Assembly (NCBI RefSeq): GCF_016862095.1
Contig: NZ_BOMH01000019.1
Coordinates: 62,001 to 126,000, forward strand
Length of the DNA stretch: 64,000 bases
Origin: Actinoplanes cyaneus
Lineage (GTDB): Bacteria > Actinomycetota > Actinomycetes > Mycobacteriales > Micromonosporaceae
Direction of reading: 5' to 3'
Part shown: positions 16,992-24,596 of the stretch, piece after piece
Position numbering within the stretch: position 1 is the stretch's first letter
Layout of the letters: each line of letters opens with the position of its first letter
Notes under the pieces: model-generated
What the model was told of the DNA's origin: nothing
Database searches by the model: none
Seen by the model: only the letters and a program-made list of their open reading frames with translations
Position numbers and translations under genes: made by a program

Positions 16992-18643
16992 ACCGCCCCC
17001 GCGCCGGCCGGGACGGCGTAGCGCCGGCGCAGCTCGGCCTTGCGTACCTTGCCGGTCAGCGTCTTCGGCAGCGCGTCCACGTACTCGACGCGCTCCGGCA
17101 GGAAACGGGGGTCGTGGCCGGCCGCCACCACGAGCGCCCGGATCTCGTCGAGCGCCGGCCGGGCCGCGCGGCGGGGGACCACCACGGCGACGACGGCGCC
17201 GCCCGGGATGCCGGGCACCTCCAGCACGGCCGCCTCGCGCAGCGCGGGGTGACCGCCGATGACCGCCTCCAGCTCGGTCACCGGCGCCACGGCGCCGGAG
17301 CGCACGATCGCGTCGCGAGCACGGCCGAGGATGCGGATGCCGCCGTGCCCGTCGTCGCGCGCCAGGTCACCGGTGTCGAACCAGCCGTCCGCGCTGAACT
17401 CCGCCGCGTACAGGTCCGCGCGCCGGTGGTATCCGGGCGACAGCGACGCACCGCGTACGTGGAGCCGGCCCACACCGTGGTCCACGCCGTCGAGCGGTTC
17501 GATGCGTATCCGCATGGCGTCGATGGGGCGCCCGTTGCTGCGCGCCGCGTGGTCGTCCGGCTCCTCGGGCCGGGTGAACGTGACCGGGCCGTTCTCGGTC
17601 ATGCCCCACAGCGAGTAGGTGCGGGCGCCGAGCGTGTCACGAATGTCGTCCACGAGGCTCTGCAGCACGGGCGCCGAGCCCACCACCACGTGCCGCAGCG
17701 TCCGCGTGTCCCGCGGATGCGCGCGCTGCGAGGCACAGACGTCGGAGACGGTCGCGGGCGGGCCGTACAGCAACGTGGCCCCGTAGCGCGTGACCAGATC
17801 CAGCAGCACCTCGTTGCGGCGCTCGTCCTGGAACGCGACCGTGCCGCCGACCAGCACGCCGGCGAGGATGCCCTGCGCGAACCCCGAGTAGTGGCACAGC
17901 GGCGTGGAGACGGCCGCCACGAAGTCGCCGGCCAGGCCGAGCGCGTCGACGTAGCCGCGGATCGCCGAGTGGATGGTGTTCTGGCTGTGCACCACGCCTT
18001 TCGACTCGCCGGTGGTGCCGGACGTGAACAGCACGGCGAACGGATCGTCCGCGCCCAGCTGCCGCGACTCGGGAAGCCGGGGGTCCTCCTCCCGGGCGAC
18101 GTCGACGAAGTGCCCGGCGAACCCCAGCGTGCCGTCCTGGTCCGCCCGGTCGACCACGACGACGTGGGCCGGTGCGGGCAGGTCGTCCACCACGGTCTTC
18201 GCGATCGACGCCAGCGGCTCGCCGGACCACTCCGGCACCGTGACGACCACCTTGGCCTCGGTCAGCTCCAGCCGGTGGCGCAGCTCGGCGGGCGGGCAGA
18301 TCGGGGAGATCGGGCAGATGAGCGCGCCGGCCCGGATGCAGGCGAAGATGAGCGGCACCATCTCCCAGCGGTTCGGAAGCTGGACGGCCACGACCTCGCC
18401 GCGACGCACGTCCAGCGCGTGCAGCGCCTCCGCGAAGCGCTCGGTGAGCCGCGCCAGCTCGCCGTAGTCCAGGGTGTCGGTGTGCGCGGCGGCAACGCGC
18501 CGCCCCGCGACGGCGAGCCGGTGTGGCCGTTCGCGTGCCTGACGGCGCAGGTCGTCGAGGAAGGTGGCGTCGCGCCACCACCCGCGCCGGCGGTACTCGG
18601 CCGCGCTCGCGGCATCCGGCACGACGCCGGCCGGCGCGGTCAC
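16988..18643 (-). CDS. Acyl/aryl adenylate-forming ligase (AMP-binding enzyme)
   Basis: A 551-residue member of the ANL superfamily. Motif A3 is FTSGTTGESKGVVHS (about 190-205), with YSLWGMTENG, WFDTGDLARDDG and the C-terminal lysine in LPKTLTGKVRKAEL. It resembles medium-chain acyl-CoA and aryl-acid ligases such as cyclohexanecarboxylate-CoA or DhbE types. It would activate a carboxylic acid as AMP ester and pass it to CoA or an amine. The operon contains no phosphopantetheine carrier, so the acceptor is either CoA or an amine directly. GTG start with a GTGA overlap to the dehydrogenase gene. Confidence 0.87.
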   Translation of the reverse strand: MTAPAGVVPDAASAAEYRRRGWWRDATFLDDLRRQARERPHRLAVAGRRVAAAHTDTLDYGELARLTERFAEALHALDVRRGEVVAVQLPNRWEMVPLIFACIRAGALICPISPICPPAELRHRLELTEAKVVVTVPEWSGEPLASIAKTVVDDLPAPAHVVVVDRADQDGTLGFAGHFVDVAREEDPRLPESRQLGADDPFAVLFTSGTTGESKGVVHSQNTIHSAIRGYVDALGLAGDFVAAVSTPLCHYSGFAQGILAGVLVGGTVAFQDERRNEVLLDLVTRYGATLLYGPPATVSDVCASQRAHPRDTRTLRHVVVGSAPVLQSLVDDIRDTLGARTYSLWGMTENGPVTFTRPEEPDDHAARSNGRPIDAMRIRIEPLDGVDHGVGRLHVRGASLSPGYHRRADLYAAEFSADGWFDTGDLARDDGHGGIRILGRARDAIVRSGAVAPVTELEAVIGGHPALREAAVLEVPGIPGGAVVAVVVPRRAARPALDEIRALVVAAGHDPRFLPERVEYVDALPKTLTGKVRKAELRRRYAVPAGAGAV

Positions 18644-19773
18644 CGCAGCTCCTGGCGCCGGGCCGCGAGCAGCTCGGGCAGCGGGTCCCCGGCGCTGGCC
18701 CCGGCGATCTCCAGCAGGTCGGTGGTGTTGCGCCGGACGCGGCCGGCCACCCAGTCGAACACCCACCGCTTACGCTCCTCCGCGGGCAGCTCGAACGGCA
18801 CGGTGCGGGTGACGGCCAGGGCCGCGGCAGCGGCTCCGCCGACGTTCGCCACGACGTCCGGGATGAGCGTGCCGCCGGCCGCGGACACCTTCTGCCGCGC
18901 CTCGACGGTGGAGCAGAGATTGCCGCCCTCGACGACCAGCGGTGCCCGCAGGCGTGGCGCGTTGTCGGCGTGCAACGCGTCCTTGTTCGCGGCCAGCACG
19001 AGCAGGTCCGCGTCGACGTCCAGCCAGCCGTCCGGTTCGGCGGACACGGTGACGTGCTGCGGCAGCCGGGTCCGGTCGATGCGCCCGAGCTCGTCGGTGA
19101 CCGCGATCAGGTCGGCGACCGGCAGCCGGTCGGCCTTGACGGTGCCGTGCACGTCGGCCACCGCGACGATGTGGTGGCCGCGGTCCTCGAGGAACCGGGC
19201 GACCGCGCGGCCCACCGTGCCGAAACCCTGGATGACGACGCGCGCGGCGCCGCCGCGACGCGCGCTCTGCAGGGCGGTGACGGCAGCCACGCCGACGCCG
19301 TGGCCGGTGCAGTCCACCAGAGGCTCGTAGTAGGTGCGCCAGTCCATCGGGATGTCGGCGACACCGGCGCGGTGGCGGGGGTCGTAGCCGGCCTCGGCGA
19401 AGAACACCGCCCGGTCGGCGGGGGTCACGCCCAGGTCGATGCCGAGATGGATGCCGCCGTGCAGCAGCGGTTTCACGGTCCGGCCGAACGTGCGGAACGT
19501 CCGCTCCCGGTCCTGCCCGTCCGAGCCGGTGCCGCCCTCGGAGACGATGCCGCCCTTGGCACCGCCGATGCGCAGACCGGCGAGCACGAACTTCTCGGTC
19601 ATGCCGTGGGCGAGGCCGCGCACCTCGTTCTCGGTGACGTTCGCGGTCATGCGGACGCCGCCCATGGCCAGCCCGTCGACGAGCGTGTCCACCACGACCC
19701 AGCCGCGCAGCGGGCCGCCGCTGCCGTTGAGGGAGACGACGAACGCCGGCTCGGCGCTTTCCGGAGAACTCAT
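18640..19773 (-). CDS. Glu/Leu/Phe/Val dehydrogenase family protein
   Basis: A 377-residue NAD(P)-dependent amino acid dehydrogenase. The N-terminal catalytic domain has GGVRMTANVTENEVRGLA and the lysine motif GGAKGGI; the Rossmann domain starts about residue 175 with VVIQGFGTVGRAVARF; the end has VVEGGNLCSTVEARQK and IPDVVANVGG. It interconverts an L-amino acid and its 2-oxo acid with ammonia. In this operon it may reductively aminate the oxo acid made by the homocitrate-synthase-like enzyme. It starts 22 nt after the amidotransferase-like gene and overlaps the ligase gene by 4 nt. Confidence 0.88.
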   Translation of the reverse strand: MSSPESAEPAFVVSLNGSGGPLRGWVVVDTLVDGLAMGGVRMTANVTENEVRGLAHGMTEKFVLAGLRIGGAKGGIVSEGGTGSDGQDRERTFRTFGRTVKPLLHGGIHLGIDLGVTPADRAVFFAEAGYDPRHRAGVADIPMDWRTYYEPLVDCTGHGVGVAAVTALQSARRGGAARVVIQGFGTVGRAVARFLEDRGHHIVAVADVHGTVKADRLPVADLIAVTDELGRIDRTRLPQHVTVSAEPDGWLDVDADLLVLAANKDALHADNAPRLRAPLVVEGGNLCSTVEARQKVSAAGGTLIPDVVANVGGAAAAALAVTRTVPFELPAEERKRWVFDWVAGRVRRNTTDLLEIAGASAGDPLPELLAARRQELR

Positions 19774-19795
19774 GCCACTACCCTTCGATCGATGT

Positions 19796-20359
19796 TCACT
19801 GGAACAGCCGGGTGAAGCCGCGCAGGATCTCCATCCCGTCGCGGCGGAACTCGAGGTGCGCCTGCGATCCGTAGATCCGGCCGTCGTCCGAGCGCAGGAA
19901 CTCCACCGGCGCCGGTTCGGACCGGCCGATGGCGCGGAACCCTTCCGGCGCGGCCCGCACGTACAGGGTGTGCCGGTGGAAAACGGTCACGGTCGGCTTG
20001 ACGTAGGCGAACAGCGGGTCCTGCACGTCGACCTGGACCTCGTACCCGCCGACGCGCTGCGAGCCGGGCGTCAGCCGCGCGCCGTTGGCGACCGCGATGA
20101 TCTGCATGCCGCCGCAGATGCCGAACACGGGCACGTCGGTGGTCATCACCAGGTCGATCAGCGGCCGGTAGTGGTCCTGGTCGTGGGCGCGCACCTTCGT
20201 CCCGCTCAGAACCACCGCCCGGTAGCGGGAATCGACCCGGCCGGGGGCCGAGGCGACGTCCACGGCGTCGGTCACGCAGCCCAGCGCTTCGAGCCGCTGC
20301 CGCAGCTGCGGCAGCGACAGCGTGCCGTTGTTGATCACGAGAACTCGAGGTGGCGCCAT
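19796..20359 (-). CDS. Class I glutamine amidotransferase-fold protein
   Basis: A 187-residue stand-alone class I glutaminase domain with an apparently complete triad: Cys82 in FGICGGMQ, His168 and Glu170 in SQAHLEF. No synthetase domain is attached. Free-standing members of this fold either supply ammonia to a partner or, like PuuD and gamma-glutamyl hydrolase, cut gamma-glutamyl bonds. In the LysW pathway the amino acid is held on the carrier's terminal glutamate side chain by exactly such a bond, and the operon has no LysK-type peptidase, so a release role is attractive (inference). The gene overlaps the LysZ-like gene by 25 nt. Confidence 0.83.
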   Translation of the reverse strand: MAPPRVLVINNGTLSLPQLRQRLEALGCVTDAVDVASAPGRVDSRYRAVVLSGTKVRAHDQDHYRPLIDLVMTTDVPVFGICGGMQIIAVANGARLTPGSQRVGGYEVQVDVQDPLFAYVKPTVTVFHRHTLYVRAAPEGFRAIGRSEPAPVEFLRSDDGRIYGSQAHLEFRRDGMEILRGFTRLFQ

Positions 20360-21168
20360 GAGACCTGCTCCTTTCGCCCGCTGCGGGTGAGAACCGTGCC
20401 GACACGCTCGGCGAGCAGCTCGGAGACCGGCGCGCTGCCGATGACGACCTTGTCGACGCCGCGGTCCAGCGCCTCGCCGGCGGCCCGCAACTTCTTGCGC
20501 ATCCCGCCGGTGGCGCCCCGGTCGCGGAAGTCCGCGGCGGCCCCGGCGCCGATCCGGGCCACCGGCCTTCCGTCGATCAGCAGGTGGTCGACGTCGGTGA
20601 CGAGCACGAGCGCGGGAGACCCGAAAGCGCCCGCGACAGCGGCGGCGGCCCGGTCGGCGTCCGTGTTCACCTCGCGGCCGGCCGGGTCGAGCGCCAGCGG
20701 CGTCACCACGTGGCAGTGACCCGGCCGCGGCGGCGTCACCGCGCCCGGAGTGACCGTCGTGATCGGCCCGACCAGGTTGTCCAGCTCGACCAGCTGCTTG
20801 CCCTGCCACCACCAGCGTTCGCCGGCGCCGGCGGCGACCAGGCCGTCGCTGCCGAACACGTGCGTGTGCCCGATCCCCCGGCCGTCCAGCAGCGCGCCGA
20901 CCTGCCCGGCGAGCGTGCGGCTGACCGTCTTGATGTCCGCGATCACCTCGGGCGTCGTCCACCGGCTCTGGTTGCCGTAACGGTCGCGCAGGACCGCTGA
21001 CGGCAGCGCATACTGCGGCCTGAGCTGCCTGAGCGGCTTGGACCAGCCGTGCACGAGGATGAGCGGGCGGTCCGCGGCGTGCGCGGCGAGGTCGTCCCAC
21101 CAGGCGTCCGGCATCGCGTGCGCGGTGGAGCCGCCGAGCTTGACCACCAGCGGGGCGCCGGCGCTCAT
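20335..21168 (-). CDS. lysZ: LysZ-like amino-acid kinase (carrier-bound acyl phosphate formation)
   Basis: A 277-residue amino-acid-kinase-family protein close to [LysW]-aminoadipate/glutamate kinases and N-acetylglutamate kinases. It has the ATP motif VVKLGGS at residues 8-14, VHGWSKPLRQL, the REVNTDADRAAAAVAGAF nucleotide/substrate region, and GATGGMRKKLRAA. It would phosphorylate the side-chain carboxylate of an amino acid tethered to the LysW-type carrier. ATGA overlap with the LysY gene; 25-nt overlap with the downstream glutaminase-like gene. Assignment to the carrier-dependent rather than the N-acetyl branch rests on the neighbouring lysW, lysX and lysY. Confidence 0.85.
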   Translation of the reverse strand: MSAGAPLVVKLGGSTAHAMPDAWWDDLAAHAADRPLILVHGWSKPLRQLRPQYALPSAVLRDRYGNQSRWTTPEVIADIKTVSRTLAGQVGALLDGRGIGHTHVFGSDGLVAAGAGERWWWQGKQLVELDNLVGPITTVTPGAVTPPRPGHCHVVTPLALDPAGREVNTDADRAAAAVAGAFGSPALVLVTDVDHLLIDGRPVARIGAGAAADFRDRGATGGMRKKLRAAGEALDRGVDKVVIGSAPVSELLAERVGTVLTRSGRKEQVSWRHLEFS

Positions 21169-22220
21169 GCCGGCATCAGCGGCTGCATCGTCAGCCCCGT
21201 CTGCTCCGGCAGCGAAAAGCGTTTGTTCAGCGCCTGCACCGCCTGGCCGGCCGCGCCCTTGACGAGGTTGTCCAGCGCTGCCAGCACGACGATGCGGCCG
21301 CCGTCGGGGTCGTGCATCGCGGTCACGTCGCAGTAGTTGGACCCGAGCACCGCCTGCGGGTCGGGCACCGGGATGAGCGTCTCGGCGTGACGGCGGACCC
21401 GGACGAACGGGTGGCCGGCGTAGAACCGTACGTAAGTGCGCTGCAACAGGCGCGTGTCCACGTCGTCGTCGGTGAAGACGTAGCAGCTGGCAAGCAGCCC
21501 CCGCACCTGCGCGACGCCGTACGCGGACATCGCGACTCTGCCGACGCGCCCGGGTTTCCCGCGGTCCAGGAAGTCGCTGACCTCAGCCGAGTGCCGGTGC
21601 CCGGTCGGCGCGTACGGCGCGATGGCGCCGTGCCGCAACGCGTGCAGGTCGGCGGTGCGCAACTGCAGTCCACCGCCGCTGGAGCCGCTCTTGCCGTCGA
21701 TCACGACCGTGCGCAGGGTCAGCCCCAACCCGAACACCAACGGGGCCAGCCCGAGCGTGATGGCCGTGGCGTAACAGCCGGGCAGCGAGATCAGCGCCGC
21801 GCCGGGCAGCTGGTCGCCGACGAGTTCCGGTGCGCCGTAGACGAACCGGTCGGCCAGCCCGTCGGGCCGCGGCACATCGGGATACCACCGGTGGTGCAGC
21901 TCGGGGTCGCGGATGCGGAACGCGCCGCTGAGATCGATCAGGCACGGCACGGTGTCGGCAAGTCGCGCCACCAGCCGCGCGGACACGGGGGCGGGCGTGG
22001 CCAGCAGCACCACGTCGCAGCGGCTGCCCAGGTCGTCGGGCACCGGCTCGACCGCGAGGCCGAGGTCGAAGCGCAGACCGGGATGCAGCTCGGCCGGGCG
22101 CTGCCCGACGTGCGACGAACCGCCGAGGAACGTCAGCTTCAACTCCGGGTGCTGTGAGATCAGCCGGATCAGCTCTCCGCCGGCGAGCCCGGCGGCGCCG
22201 ATCACCCCGACGCGGATCAT
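21165..22220 (-). CDS. lysY: LysY-like acyl-phosphate reductase
   Basis: A 351-residue ArgC/LysY-family NADPH-dependent reductase. It starts with the nucleotide motif VGVIGAAGLAGGELIRL, has the catalytic cysteine (Cys149) in SLPGCYATA, the VVIDGKSGSSGGG loop and a conserved C-terminal VVLAALDNLVKGAAGQAVQ. It would reduce the carrier-bound acyl phosphate made by the LysZ-like kinase to the semialdehyde. ATGA overlaps join it to the genes on both sides. Length and motifs are normal for the family. Confidence 0.9.
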   Translation of the reverse strand: MIRVGVIGAAGLAGGELIRLISQHPELKLTFLGGSSHVGQRPAELHPGLRFDLGLAVEPVPDDLGSRCDVVLLATPAPVSARLVARLADTVPCLIDLSGAFRIRDPELHHRWYPDVPRPDGLADRFVYGAPELVGDQLPGAALISLPGCYATAITLGLAPLVFGLGLTLRTVVIDGKSGSSGGGLQLRTADLHALRHGAIAPYAPTGHRHSAEVSDFLDRGKPGRVGRVAMSAYGVAQVRGLLASCYVFTDDDVDTRLLQRTYVRFYAGHPFVRVRRHAETLIPVPDPQAVLGSNYCDVTAMHDPDGGRIVVLAALDNLVKGAAGQAVQALNKRFSLPEQTGLTMQPLMPA

Positions 22221-23065
22221 GAGGTCACCTCCTGCAGGTAGCGGACGACGGCCGTCGGGATGTCCAGTTCGCTGGTGTCGGCGACGGCCCGGAACGCCGG
22301 TGCGTGATTGACCTCGTTGACGACGAAACCGTCCGGCGTCTCGAACAGGTCGATGCCGTAGATGCCTTCGCCGAGCACGTCCACCACGGCGTCCACGATC
22401 TTGCTGATCTCGGGTCCCTGCGCGACGCGGCGGTGGCGGTTGCCGAGCGCGGCGTTGCTGCGCCAGTCGCCGCCCGCGCTGCGGAAGCTCGCCGACGCGA
22501 CCAGCTGCCGCCCGGCCACGAAACAGCGGACGGACGATCCGCCGTCGAGGAACGGCTCCACCAGCGCCGCCTGCTCGAAGCCGTGTCCCAGGTCCTCGAC
22601 GTAGTCGTAGACCGACTGGGCGGTGTCGGCGTCGCGCAGCAGCGTGACCCGTTTGCCCATGCCGCCGAACACCGGCTTGAGCACCAGCGGCAGCGGCAGC
22701 TCCGCCAGCGCGGCGGCGAAGTCCGCCCGGGACAGCACCAGACGGAAGTCCGGCACCGGCAGATCAGCGGCGCGCAGCAACGCACGCAGCGACAGCTTGT
22801 TCTCGCAGGCATGGATGGCGGCGGCCGTGTTGAGGACGGGGACGCGCGCCGCCTCGGCGGCGGTGGCGATCAGGCCGCCCCGGGTGTAGCTGCGGCTGCG
22901 GATCATCACGGCGTCGAAGTCGCCCAGGGCGGGCGCGGCCGGCGCGCCCAGACACAGCGCGCCGTCGTCGACCCAGCTCAAGCGCAGGTCGTGCGCGCCG
23001 GCCGCCGCGATGAGCCGGCGCTCCTCCCAGCCGATGCGGTCGGCGACGAGGGCGACGTGGCGCAT
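22217..23065 (-). CDS. lysX: LysX-like ATP-grasp ligase (loads the amino-group carrier)
   Basis: A 282-residue RimK/LysX-type ATP-grasp ligase: ACENKLSLRALLRAADLPVP, VLKPVFGGMGKRVTLL (nucleotide-binding lysine and glycine-rich loop), YGIDLFETPDGFVVNEVN (metal ligands) and a typical end RYLQEV. In the LysW system it joins the alpha-amino group of aminoadipate or glutamate to the side chain of the carrier's last Glu. Here the carrier ends in Gln, so the chemistry may differ. The start ATG shares a base with the carrier stop (TGATG), giving strict coupling. Confidence 0.9.
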   Translation of the reverse strand: MRHVALVADRIGWEERRLIAAAGAHDLRLSWVDDGALCLGAPAAPALGDFDAVMIRSRSYTRGGLIATAAEAARVPVLNTAAAIHACENKLSLRALLRAADLPVPDFRLVLSRADFAAALAELPLPLVLKPVFGGMGKRVTLLRDADTAQSVYDYVEDLGHGFEQAALVEPFLDGGSSVRCFVAGRQLVASASFRSAGGDWRSNAALGNRHRRVAQGPEISKIVDAVVDVLGEGIYGIDLFETPDGFVVNEVNHAPAFRAVADTSELDIPTAVVRYLQEVTS

Positions 23066-23250
23066 CACTGGCCCCAGTCGCGCAGCGTGACCTCGACCAT
23101 CCGCAGCCGCAGACGGCCGTCGTCGATGTCGTCCACCCGGAGCGTGAGCAGGCACTCGGGGCAGGACAGCGTTTCGCCGGGCACGATCGGTGGCGTCGTC
23201 AGGTCGGTCTCGCACTCGGGGCAGACGCCGGTGAGGACGGTCGTGGACAT
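23065..23250 (-). CDS. lysW: LysW-type amino-group carrier protein with C-terminal Gln
   Basis: A 61-residue acidic carrier. Two CPEC pairs (Cys10, Cys13, Cys30, Cys33) form the zinc site of LysW proteins, followed by a hydrophobic and acidic beta region and the end RDWGQ. In characterised LysW/AmCP proteins the end is EDWGE, and the terminal Glu side chain carries the substrate. Here the last codon is CAG instead of GAG. An AGGAG site lies 7 nt before the ATG. The homocitrate-synthase-like gene ends 17 nt upstream and lysX starts inside the stop codon. It is presumed to hold pathway intermediates and to be recognised by LysX, LysZ and LysY through its acidic surface. Confidence 0.88.
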   Translation of the reverse strand: MSTTVLTGVCPECETDLTTPPIVPGETLSCPECLLTLRVDDIDDGRLRLRMVEVTLRDWGQ

Positions 23251-23267
23251 GATGTTCTCCTGTGGAA

Positions 23268-24395
23268 TCAGAGCGACTGGAATGCGGCGGCGGCGGCGCG
23301 GACCGCATCGCGGTCCAAGGCCGGCGCACCGGCCTGGTGCTGGCGCGCGGTCAGCCAGGACGTGAACGCGTCGGCGTCGACGCTGACGCCCGAGTCGGCG
23401 AGGGCCCACTGCACCAGGGCCGGCGTGACGCGGGTCCGTACGCGCAGGTCGCGCTTGTTGCCCACCTCTTCGGCCGGCAGGGTCTCGTAGGCGTCGGGAT
23501 GCAGCAGTTGCCCCGCGAGCTCGTAGGCGTACGCCTGCGGCGACGTGGGCCCCGGCTGGAACGCGTCGCCGAGCCGCGCGCCCTCGAGCGCGACCCGGGA
23601 CAACTCGGTGAGGCCAGAGAGGTCGAAACGGCGATCGTCGTGGATGACCCGCAGGGCGGTAAGCAGCTCGGCGAGCGGGGCGTTGCCGCCGCGCTCGCCG
23701 ATCCCGCCCACGGTCGCGGAGATCCACGTCGCCCCGGCGCGGTAGGCGGCCAGCGAGTTGGCCACCGCCATGCCCAGCATGTGATGTGAGTGGATCTCGA
23801 TCTCGGATCCCTCGATGGCGGTGAGGCCGGCGACCACCTCCTCCATCTGCCACGGCGAGAGCGAGGCGACCGTCTCGGCGAGCCGGAAGCGATCGGCTCC
23901 GGCCGCGAAGCCTTCGGTGACGTACGGGATCAGCCGCTCGCGCGGCGTCCGGGCGCCGTCCTCGCCGCTGAACGTGACGTGGAACCCGCGGTCCTTGGCC
24001 GCCCCGATGGCCGCGCGCGCCACCACGGTCAGCAGCTTCAGGCTCGGCGAGCCCAGCTTGAGCTCGGCGTGCCGGGCGGAGGTCGGGATGGACAGCATCA
24101 CCGACCGGACGCCCAGCCGCCGCGCCTCGTCCAGCGCCGTCTCCACCTGCTGCCGGTCGCGCACGACGACCAGGGACAGGCTGCGTTCCGGGCCGACGGC
24201 GTCGTGGACCGCCTCGATGAGGTCCTCGTCCTTGGACGACGGCCCGGAGATCATGCCTACCTCGACCAGCTCGACACCGGTGCGCACGAGCAGGCCGGCG
24301 ATGTACGCGGCGTCCTTCGGGCTGAATTCGACGCCGGCCATGTGCGCGGAGTCACGCAATGTCGCATCCGAAATGTGCGGCAATTGTTCGGGCAT
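23268..24395 (-). CDS. Homocitrate synthase / isopropylmalate synthase-like enzyme
   Basis: A 375-residue DRE-TIM metallolyase. The opening SDATLRDSAHMAGVEFS matches the DxTLRDG-type metal/catalytic segment, and TVGGIGERGGNAPLAE matches the NGxGERxGN loop. The usual HxHNDLG motif reads HSHHMLGM, with Asn-Asp replaced by His-Met, so specificity probably differs. Family members condense acetyl-CoA (or another acyl donor) with a 2-oxo acid; some relatives cleave. It is the first gene of the operon, with an AAGGAGAG ribosome site 9 nt before the ATG, and probably makes the acid skeleton loaded onto LysW. No LeuA allosteric domain is present. Confidence 0.82.
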   Translation of the reverse strand: MPEQLPHISDATLRDSAHMAGVEFSPKDAAYIAGLLVRTGVELVEVGMISGPSSKDEDLIEAVHDAVGPERSLSLVVVRDRQQVETALDEARRLGVRSVMLSIPTSARHAELKLGSPSLKLLTVVARAAIGAAKDRGFHVTFSGEDGARTPRERLIPYVTEGFAAGADRFRLAETVASLSPWQMEEVVAGLTAIEGSEIEIHSHHMLGMAVANSLAAYRAGATWISATVGGIGERGGNAPLAELLTALRVIHDDRRFDLSGLTELSRVALEGARLGDAFQPGPTSPQAYAYELAGQLLHPDAYETLPAEEVGNKRDLRVRTRVTPALVQWALADSGVSVDADAFTSWLTARQHQAGAPALDRDAVRAAAAAFQSL

Positions 24396-24596
24396 TACCG
24401 TCTTCTCTCCTTGGCGGAAGGGGCTTCAACGACTCTCTCCCGCATTCGGCGACCACGTCAACGAAACGAACGTCAGGGATTGTCAAGAAACCTCAGCCAC
24501 CGCCGGAAGCGGACAATGAATGCAAGGAACACCCGCTCGCCCACGATTCACCGATAACCTGACAACACATCGGCTGGTACGAATGGAGAACGAAGA
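24396..24596. promoter_or_regulatory. Divergent control region of the carrier-protein operon
   Basis: These 201 bp separate the operon (minus) from the decarboxylase-like gene (plus). On the minus strand TTGACA (24486-24481), CTGACG (24476-24471) and TTGACG (24461-24456) repeat with 10- and 15-nt offsets, a pattern compatible with direct-repeat sites for OmpR- or SARP-type regulators. I see no convincing -10 box. Confidence 0.35.

Noticed and set aside
12207..24395. Reading the lysWXYZ genes as primary lysine or arginine biosynthesis
   Set aside because: The rest of the operon (oxygenases, ligase, FAH-fold enzyme), the missing LysK and homoaconitase, the Gln-ending carrier, and the nearby regulators and exporter fit specialised metabolism better.
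24456..24486. Definite promoter of the carrier-protein operon
   Set aside because: TTGAC-type repeats are present, but no convincing -10 lies at a proper distance; kept only as a weak regulatory note.
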